From contig JADLFH010000015.1 of assembly GCA_020845705.1 (NCBI GenBank), positions 1 through 64,000 of the forward strand: a stretch of 64,000 nucleotides of DNA, written 5' to 3'. Position 1 is the first letter of the stretch. Every line of letters begins with the position of its first letter. This stretch comes from Microthrixaceae bacterium. Its GTDB lineage: Bacteria; Actinomycetota; Acidimicrobiia; Acidimicrobiales; Microtrichaceae. The notes under the pieces are model-generated. The model worked only from the letters and a program-made list of their open reading frames with translations, did no database searches and was not told the origin of the DNA. A program made the position numbers and the translations under genes. Below, piece after piece: positions 58,459 through 64,000 of this stretch.

Positions 58459-60609
58459 TCACACATCCCCGGAGGTGCCCGACTTCTGCGGCGCCGCCAA
58501 GACGATGGAGAGGACCTGTTTGCCGAAGCGCTCGGCTTTGACCGCTCCAACCCCGCTGACCGACAACAGTTCGGCGCCTGAACGCGGCCGGGATCGGGCG
58601 ATCTCGGTGAGGGTCGCGTCGTTGAAGATGACGAAGGCGGGGACCTCGGCGACCTTCGCCTGAGTGCGCCGCCACGACTTCAGCTTCTCGAAGAGCTGGA
58701 GGTCGTCTCCGTCGAGAGCGGGCGAGGCAGCGGTGCCACCGCCTCGACGGCGTGGCACGTCGCGGCCGTCTTCGGCACGGAGTCGAGAGCGCTGGGCGGC
58801 AAGAGCTTCGCTCAGATCGATCGGCTCGTGGCCGTCGGAGAGCAGGTCGATCGCCAGCTCGACGGTTTCCAGGTACGGGGAGGGGCGGCGGGTGAGTGAG
58901 CGGGTACCGAACGCCCGGCGCTCGGCCCGCGAGCAGTGCAGAGACGATTGGGCGCGCGTGAGCGCCACGTAGAGCAGCCGACGCTCCTCGGATTGGGCCG
59001 CCTCGGTGCGCGCGTAGTGGATCGGCACAAGTCCGTCTTCCAAGCCGGCGATGTGCACGATGTGCCATTCCAGGCCCTTCGCCGCGTGGAAGGTAACGAG
59101 GTCGACGGCGTCGACTCCTCCGGCACCGTCCTCGGAGCGCAGGGTGGAGGCCAGCCAGGTCTGGAAGCTCGCCACGTTCCCGCCGGGGTCCATGTCGAGG
59201 TACTCGCGGCCGAGCCGGACCAGCTCCGCCACGTTTGCCGTCCGGTCGTCGCTCAGCGCAGCGGTTCCGTCGGTGTGATCCGCAGGTTGATCCAGCGCGG
59301 CCCCCAGCTCGCCGAGCCTTTCGGCGAGCGATCCTGGGCCCCGGAGGTCGCGAAGCGCGTCCTTTACCTCGGGCTGATCGAGTAGGCGGCCACCGGATCG
59401 ACTGCGCGCGGGGATGCCGGCGGCACGGAACGCCTCGACGAGCACCGCCAGTTGGGCATTGGTGCGTACGAGCACTGCCTGGTCGTTCCAGGGTCGACCC
59501 GGAACGTGAGCATCGCGGCAGCGGCGCGCGATGGCGCGTGCCTCTGCTTCTTCGTCGGGGTGTACGTGAAGCCGCGGAAGCGGTCCCTCGGGTCGGTTGG
59601 GTTGAAGCCGTAGCGTGTGGTGACCGGGACGGCCCGGCCCGGCGTGGCTCGACAGCACCGCGTTCGCGACCCCCAGTATCTGAGGGCTGGAGCGGTAGTT
59701 GTCGACCAGCTCGATGACCTCGGAGTGTGGGAACCAGGTGGCGGAGTCTTCGAGATAGGTCGCATCCGCGCCGTTCCAGGAGTAGATCGCCTGGTTCGGG
59801 TCGCCGACCACGCACAAGTCGGTGCGTTCGTCGTGCTCGCCGGTCCAGCCCCGGAGGAGGGCGAACTGGAGCGGGTTGAGGTCCTGGGTCTCGTCCACGA
59901 AGAGATGTCGGAACATCCACCGGCGTGCGGCCGCGTAGTGGGCGTCGCGAACGAGGTCACGCGTGGCGAGGCGCAACAGGTCGTCGAAGTCGACCATCCG
60001 CCGGTCCAGCTTCGCCGACTCGTACGCGGCGTAGGCGTCGGCTACGAGATCGGCGTCGATCGGCGGGCGCCTCCCGGCTCGGAGCGACTCGGCCCCATAG
60101 CGGTCCGCAGGGATCATCCGGGCCTTCGCCCATTCGATCTCGGAGGTGACGTCGAGTGCGAGGGTGGAGGAGTTCTTCGTGGCGGATCGACCGAGGCAGC
60201 GGGCAACCAGGCCCACCTTGCGGTCCAACAACACCGGCGGCGTGATGCCCCGCTCCTGCCAACGCTGCCGGAGCTGTGCGTAGGCCACGGCGTGGAAGGT
60301 GCCGGCGTGGACCGGCTGTGGCAGGCCCAGGCGTGACAGTCGGCCGCGCAGCTCGGCTGCGGCCTTGCGGGTGAAGGTGAGTGCGAGAGTGTGACGCGGG
60401 TCGATCTGTTCGCTGAGCACACGGCGGGCGATGCGATGCGTGAGCACCCGGGTCTTGCCCGAGCCAGCGCCGGCGATGATCACCAGCGACGGTGCAGAGC
60501 TCATGACGGCACGACGTTGCGCGTCGTTCAGTCCCGCGGTCAGGCGCGACAGTTGATCCGTGCCCCTCGTCTCGGCGCGCTCGTGGCGCTCGTCGGGCTC
60601 CGCCGTCAT
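58459..60609 (-). CDS. UvrD/Rep-type superfamily I helicase with HRDC domain (UvrD2-like)
   Basis: 716-aa 3'-5' SF1 helicase. Motif I is IIAGAGSGKTRVLTHRI, motif II VDETQDLN, motif III GDPNQAIYSWNGA, motif IV VDNYRSS and motif VI LLYVALTRAQ. An HRDC-like domain fills the last ~85 residues (LQLFEKLKSWRRTQAKVAEV). This layout matches actinobacterial UvrD2 rather than UvrD1/PcrA. ATG 60609 has TATCGT seven bases upstream; the ORF-track extension to 60669 enters the divergent promoter. It likely works in DNA repair or replication. Confidence 0.9.
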   Translation of the reverse strand: MTAEPDERHERAETRGTDQLSRLTAGLNDAQRRAVMSSAPSLVIIAGAGSGKTRVLTHRIARRVLSEQIDPRHTLALTFTRKAAAELRGRLSRLGLPQPVHAGTFHAVAYAQLRQRWQERGITPPVLLDRKVGLVARCLGRSATKNSSTLALDVTSEIEWAKARMIPADRYGAESLRAGRRPPIDADLVADAYAAYESAKLDRRMVDFDDLLRLATRDLVRDAHYAAARRWMFRHLFVDETQDLNPLQFALLRGWTGEHDERTDLCVVGDPNQAIYSWNGADATYLEDSATWFPHSEVIELVDNYRSSPQILGVANAVLSSHAGPGRPGHHTLRLQPNRPEGPLPRLHVHPDEEAEARAIARRCRDAHVPGRPWNDQAVLVRTNAQLAVLVEAFRAAGIPARSRSGGRLLDQPEVKDALRDLRGPGSLAERLGELGAALDQPADHTDGTAALSDDRTANVAELVRLGREYLDMDPGGNVASFQTWLASTLRSEDGAGGVDAVDLVTFHAAKGLEWHIVHIAGLEDGLVPIHYARTEAAQSEERRLLYVALTRAQSSLHCSRAERRAFGTRSLTRRPSPYLETVELAIDLLSDGHEPIDLSEALAAQRSRLRAEDGRDVPRRRGGGTAASPALDGDDLQLFEKLKSWRRTQAKVAEVPAFVIFNDATLTEIARSRPRSGAELLSVSGVGAVKAERFGKQVLSIVLAAPQKSGTSGDV

Positions 60610-60616
60610 GCCCTGG

Positions 60617-60622
60617 ACGATA
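60617..60622 (-). promoter_or_regulatory. -10 hexamer of the UvrD2-like gene
   Basis: TATCGT ends seven bases before ATG 60609 on the minus strand, consistent with a leaderless transcript. Confidence 0.5.
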
Positions 60623-60649
60623 TCCCGCACCTCTGACAGCCTCGGCGGG

Positions 60650-60655
60650 TAGCGT
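60650..60655 (+). promoter_or_regulatory. -10 hexamer of the PH-domain gene
   Basis: TAGCGT ends seven bases before ATG 60663. It lies 27 bases from the divergent UvrD2 -10. Confidence 0.5.
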
Positions 60656-60662
60656 CCGCGCG

Positions 60663-61319
60663 ATGGCACTGTCGAAGAAGCACCTCTACAACGACGAGAC
60701 CGTCGTGATCGACATGCACCCGCACTGGTGGTACCTGGTGCCTCGGGGTTCGGTGCTGGTGTTGAGCATGGCGATTGGCATCTGGGTCTTCGCCGCCAAG
60801 CCGGGCGAAGTGGAGGGAGGAGAGCTGAGCTGGTGGGGTGACGTCCTCCGCTACGCGGCCGCCGTGTTCATCGCCGTGGCGCTGGTGGCATTCCTGGCGC
60901 GACTCCTCCAGTGGTACTTCATCAACTTCGTCGTCACCACCGAGCGCTGCATCTATCGCTCGGGGGTGTTCGCCAAGACCGGCATCGAGATCCCGCTCGA
61001 CCGGATCAACACGGTGTTCTTCAACCAGTCCTTCTTCGAGCGGATCGTCCGCGCCGGCGACATAGCGATCGAATCGGCGGGGGAGAACTCACGGCAGCAG
61101 TTCTCCGACATCTACAACCCGCTACGTGTCCAGAACGAGATCTACCGTCAGATGGAGTCCTACGAGGATCGCAAGAGCGACAAGTTGGGCGCGGCAGTGG
61201 CCAGCGGCGGGGGCCTCAGCGTGGCCGACGAGATCGCCAAGCTCGACGAACTGCGACGCAGCGGCGCCATCACCGACGACGAGTTCGAAGCGCGAAAGGC
61301 CCGCCTGTTGGATTCCTAG
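60663..61319 (+). CDS. Bacterial PH (YdbS-like) membrane protein with SHOCT motif
   Basis: 218-aa protein: two transmembrane helices (WWYLVPRGSVLVLSMAIGIWVF and YAAAVFIAVALVAFLARLL) followed by a bacterial PH domain (FVVTTERCIYRSGVFAKTGIEIPLDRINTVFF, a YdbS/bPH2 hallmark) and a C-terminal SHOCT motif (LDELRRSGAITDDEFEARKARLL). Its function is probably at the membrane, perhaps stress-related; members lack a defined biochemical role. TAGCGT is seven bases upstream of ATG 60663. Divergent from the UvrD2-like gene. Confidence 0.87.
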   Translation: MALSKKHLYNDETVVIDMHPHWWYLVPRGSVLVLSMAIGIWVFAAKPGEVEGGELSWWGDVLRYAAAVFIAVALVAFLARLLQWYFINFVVTTERCIYRSGVFAKTGIEIPLDRINTVFFNQSFFERIVRAGDIAIESAGENSRQQFSDIYNPLRVQNEIYRQMESYEDRKSDKLGAAVASGGGLSVADEIAKLDELRRSGAITDDEFEARKARLLDS

Positions 61320-61383
61320 ACGGCTGGTTCCCTGGGGGACGTCGGTGGTGGAACTGCTCGTCCAGCGCCTCATGCGGGGGTGG

Positions 61384-62385
61384 TCAGTTCGTTAGGCGGT
61401 GGGCGCCGGTGGAGGGGACCACCGCCCAGCCTCGCCCCAGGTCGACATCGCTCTCACACAGCGCCACGACGCACCCGCCGAAGCCCGCGCCGGTGAGTCG
61501 CGCGCCGAGCACCCCGGGCGTGGCGAGCAGTTCGGAGACGAGCGCGTCGAGCACGGGCGTGGACACCTCGAAGTCGTCACGCAGCGAGTAGTGGCTCTCC
61601 GACATCAGCTCGCCCGCGCTGTGGAGATCGCCCTCCGCGAGCCTGGTGCCGAACTCGCCAACTCGTCGGTTCTCGCTCACCACGTGTCGCGCGCGCCGCC
61701 GGATCGTTGGGTCGTCGATCGCACCGAGGTCGTCGAACGACGCGGACCGCAGGTCCACCAGGTCGGCCGCGGCGCGGCACTCCGCGAGGCGCTGCGCGTA
61801 GGGGCTGGAGCGGAGGTCGCGTTCCTGGCCGGAGGGCACCACGACGAATCGGGCGTCAGGTGGGATCCGCACGTGATCGAAGTGACCGGTGTGGAAGTCG
61901 ATCAACATCCCGTGGCCTTCGCGACCGCAGATCACCGCGAGCTGATCCAACAGGCCACAGGGCGTGCCGGCGTCGTGCTCCGCGAGTTGGCAGAGCAGGG
62001 CCGTTCGGGGATCGCCGGCGGGCGCACCCAGCGCCAGAGCCACCGCAGCCTCGATCGCAGCCGACGAGGAGAGCCCCGCGCTCGCCGGCAAGGTCGAACC
62101 CAACGTGGCGCTGAGCCCGGTGTTCGGAGCAGCTCTGGCGGCGGTGGCTGCGGCGATCCGCCAGCGTGGCGGGATCTTCGACAGTTGATCGATGGGCAGC
62201 GCCGCGTCGAGTGGATCGATCCCGATGTCGGTTTCGAGGCGCAGCCGGTTTCCCCCGACTCGACCCCGCAGTTCTATCCCGAGTTGGATCGCCATGGGAA
62301 AGGCGAGGCCGCCGGTGTAGTCGGTGTGCTCGCCGATCAGGTTCACCCGACCCGGTGCCCAGATCGCCACCTCGTCAATGCTCAC
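61384..62385 (-). CDS. galK: Galactokinase
   Basis: 333-aa GHMP kinase phosphorylating galactose to galactose 1-phosphate. Motif 1 is GRVNLIGEHTDYTGG (the GalK N-terminal signature), the ATP loop is PASAGLSSSAAIEAAVA, CGLLDQLAVICG supplies the catalytic Asp region, and LTGAGFGGCVVAL is motif 3. It is slightly shorter than typical GalK (about 380 aa). GTG 62385 begins VSIDEVAIWAPG. No galT or galE is adjacent, and the gene is divergent from nagA over 58 bases. Confidence 0.9.
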   Translation of the reverse strand: MSIDEVAIWAPGRVNLIGEHTDYTGGLAFPMAIQLGIELRGRVGGNRLRLETDIGIDPLDAALPIDQLSKIPPRWRIAAATAARAAPNTGLSATLGSTLPASAGLSSSAAIEAAVALALGAPAGDPRTALLCQLAEHDAGTPCGLLDQLAVICGREGHGMLIDFHTGHFDHVRIPPDARFVVVPSGQERDLRSSPYAQRLAECRAAADLVDLRSASFDDLGAIDDPTIRRRARHVVSENRRVGEFGTRLAEGDLHSAGELMSESHYSLRDDFEVSTPVLDALVSELLATPGVLGARLTGAGFGGCVVALCESDVDLGRGWAVVPSTGAHRLTN

Positions 62386-62408
62386 CCCGAGATGCTGCCA
62401 TCCGCTGG

Positions 62409-62447
62409 TACCGTCCGGCGCCGATGACAGGTTCGGACCTGCGGTGA
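62409..62447 (+). promoter_or_regulatory. nagA upstream region with 7-codon uORF
   Basis: TACCGT (62409-62414) is followed nine bases later by ATG 62424, which opens a seven-codon frame (MTGSDLR) whose stop TGA at 62445-62447 overlaps the GTG of nagA (GTGA). This could be a leader ORF with coupled re-initiation. Inferred from position only. Confidence 0.35.
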
Positions 62448-63550
62448 AGCTCGGCGTGGACCGCGCGCTCGTCGGTGGGGCATGGGTGGCGGGCGATGTC
62501 GAGGTGTCCGAGGGTCAAGTCGTCGAGGTGGGCGTCGGGCAGGGCGCCGGCAGCGGGCTCGCGGCAGCCCCGGGATTCGTCGATCTCCAGGTGAACGGCT
62601 TCGGCGGGTTCGACTTCGCAACCGCGTCGCCCGATGAGATCCTCACCGCGAGCGCTTCGATCGCATCCACTGGCACGACGGCGTTCCTCCCGACGCTGCA
62701 CAACTCCACGGTGGAACATTTCGTCGAAGCACTCCAGCGCGTCCACGAGGCGCGGCAGCGCCAAGTACGGGAGTCGATCCGCGGTGCCCGGATCGGTGGG
62801 GCCCATCTCGAAGGGCCGTTCCTCTCGCGCCGCTGGGCGGGAGCGCACGATCCGACGTTGTTGATCGAGCCCGACCTTGTGGTGTTGCACCGGTTCCTCG
62901 GCGCGGGCCCCCTGGCCATGGTGACCCTCGCGCCCGAACTGGAGGGCGCCGCGGAGCTGATCGGGCGGCTGGTGGGGCTCGGAATCGTGGTGTCGCTCGG
63001 CCACACCGACGCAGACGCTGCGACGTGTCACCGGGCGGCCGATCTCGGTGCGACCATGTTGACCCATTGCTGGAACGCGCATCGGCGTTTCGGGCCGCGG
63101 GATCCGGGCCCCGCGGGTGTCGCCCTCGACCGGCTCGCGGTGGGGCTGATCTGTGATCGGGTCCATGTCGCCGACGAGACGATCCGACTCGGCTTCGCCG
63201 CGGCAGGCGATCGTGTGTGCCTCGTCACCGACGGTGTAGCTCCCATTGGCACCGACGCGCGGCGCTGGGAACGGGGCGGCGTGGAGGTGACCATCGATGA
63301 GGGTGCGGCTCGCTTCGGCGACGGAACCCTCGCCGGTGGAGCGACGACCATGGACCAAGCGGTGCGCAACGCCGTGGCGGTGGGAGTGGTGGAGGCGGCG
63401 GCTCTGCATGCCGCGTCGAGCGCGCCCGGTCGGGTGCTGGGCGTCGAGCATCGACTCGTCGCCGGCGCGGCGGCAGATCTGGTCGTGCTCGACGATCACC
63501 TGAGGGTGGCCCGAACCCTCGTCGCCGGTCGGGTTGTCCACGAGAGTTGA
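62444..63550 (+). CDS. nagA: N-acetylglucosamine-6-phosphate deacetylase
   Basis: 368-aa amidohydrolase removing acetate from GlcNAc-6-phosphate. Motifs are GFVDLQVNGFGGFDF (start of the TIM barrel), HLEGPFLSRRWAGAHD (metal Glu), SLGHTDADAATC and LTHCWNAHRRFG (metal His residues), and CLVTDGVAP (catalytic Asp). GTG 62444 (MKLGVDRALVGG) is the best in-frame start, since the ATG at 62424 is in another frame; the ORF track starts further upstream inside galK. It points to GlcNAc or cell-wall amino sugar recycling. Confidence 0.9.
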   Translation: MKLGVDRALVGGAWVAGDVEVSEGQVVEVGVGQGAGSGLAAAPGFVDLQVNGFGGFDFATASPDEILTASASIASTGTTAFLPTLHNSTVEHFVEALQRVHEARQRQVRESIRGARIGGAHLEGPFLSRRWAGAHDPTLLIEPDLVVLHRFLGAGPLAMVTLAPELEGAAELIGRLVGLGIVVSLGHTDADAATCHRAADLGATMLTHCWNAHRRFGPRDPGPAGVALDRLAVGLICDRVHVADETIRLGFAAAGDRVCLVTDGVAPIGTDARRWERGGVEVTIDEGAARFGDGTLAGGATTMDQAVRNAVAVGVVEAAALHAASSAPGRVLGVEHRLVAGAAADLVVLDDHLRVARTLVAGRVVHES

Positions 63551-63604
63551 ATCGTCGGGGAGCTTCTTGACCGCCCCTCTCGGGACGGCCACGATGGATT
63601 GCCT

Positions 63605-64000
63605 ATGCCTCTCGTGGAAGCCAACGGCATCGAGCTGTACTACGAGCGGCTGGGCGACGGGCCGCGCCCACCCTTTCTGTTGATCGCAGGGCTGGGCGCG
63701 CATTGCACCGGCTACGACGACGCCTTCTGCGACGCGTTGGTCGAGCTCGGCCACCCTGTGGTCCGTTTCGACAACCGAGATGTGGGTCTGTCCAGCCACT
63801 TGCCCGCAACCGCCTACCTTCTCGCCGACATGGTGGCGGACACGGTGGGGCTGATGGACGAGCTGGAGATCGACGCCGCCCACGTTGTCGGCACCTCTAT
63901 GGGCGGGATGATCGCCCAGCTCCTGGCCATCGACCATCCGCACCGCACCCTCACGCTCACCTCGATCATGTCGAGCACCGGCGAGCCGGATGTAGGCCAG
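63605..64000 (+). CDS. Alpha/beta-fold hydrolase, 3' end outside window
   Basis: First 132 residues of an alpha/beta hydrolase (MPLVEANGIELYYERLG). IAGLGAHCTGYDDAF and RFDNRDVGLS are typical of the haloperoxidase/esterase/lipase family, and the nucleophile motif is GTSMGGM near 99-105. The remaining triad residues lie beyond the window, and no stop is seen. Start ATG 63605 has no strong SD. Substrate unknown. Confidence 0.85.
   Translation, partial: MPLVEANGIELYYERLGDGPRPPFLLIAGLGAHCTGYDDAFCDALVELGHPVVRFDNRDVGLSSHLPATAYLLADMVADTVGLMDELEIDAAHVVGTSMGGMIAQLLAIDHPHRTLTLTSIMSSTGEPDVGQ

Overview
This is a 64 kb window of gene-dense, high-GC DNA with no rRNA, tRNA, CRISPR array, insertion sequence or phage gene that I can support. 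No gap between genes exceeds about 280 bases. The gene set points to an Actinomycetota chromosome: mycothiol conjugate amidase, NucS mismatch endonuclease, LexA-type SOS control of dnaE2, Kgd-type 2-oxoglutarate enzyme, four luciferase-like (probably F420-dependent) oxidoreductases, two WS/DGAT acyltransferases and a UvrD2-like helicase with an HRDC domain. I lean to the class Acidimicrobiia because mycolate genes are absent and the lipid and oxidoreductase repertoire fits, but that is an inference.

Layout. 1-10 kb: a truncated alpha/beta hydrolase, SOS-controlled dnaE2, a secreted M15 peptidase with a coiled coil, a Bax-inhibitor membrane protein divergent from a double PhoU/TrkA_C protein, then mca and a ChbG/YdjC deacetylase. 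10-24 kb: a thermonuclease lipoprotein with a coupled 56-residue gene, an amidase, an acyl-CoA thioesterase, a tail-to-tail pair of LLM oxidoreductases, a 55-residue gene missing from the ORF track, a family III CoA transferase, a minus-strand RecB-like nuclease/PAP2/WS-DGAT run, a flavoprotein, a DUF2510-scramblase protein, an acyltransferase-3 and an SDR. 24-31 kb: acyl-CoA synthetase, acyl-CoA dehydrogenase, RmlD-like reductase, a 71-residue SH3-like protein, two LLM enzymes and an enoyl-CoA hydratase. 31-39 kb: a polysaccharide flippase, a GNAT-like protein, a geranylgeranyl-reductase-like flavoprotein, a methyltransferase, a second WS/DGAT, a VanW protein and a MaoC hydratase. 39-51 kb: nucS, typA, an ABC1 kinase and cysQ, divergent from cysDNC (sulfate activation), then ettA and a NYN-RNase/S1/histone-H1-like fusion. 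51-64 kb: kgd, xthA, a thioesterase, ilvD, uvrD2, a PH/SHOCT membrane protein, galK divergent from nagA, and a truncated alpha/beta hydrolase.

Two functional themes recur. One is acyl-CoA and lipid metabolism (CoA ligase, dehydrogenase, hydratases, thioesterases, CoA transferase, WS/DGAT). The other is genome maintenance (dnaE2, RecB-like nuclease, nucS, xthA, uvrD2). Sulfate activation and mycothiol chemistry are linked through cysteine supply.

The most striking non-coding signal is a TANNNT hexamer exactly 6-7 bases upstream of the start codon of 17 genes, which predicts mostly leaderless transcripts. At dnaE2 a near-perfect LexA box fills the space between the presumed -35 and -10. Read the same way, two short upstream ORFs appear: a 16-codon one before a Thr-rich secreted protein and a 7-codon one overlapping the nagA start. 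The most unusual protein is the NYN-RNase/S1/histone-H1-tail fusion next to kgd.
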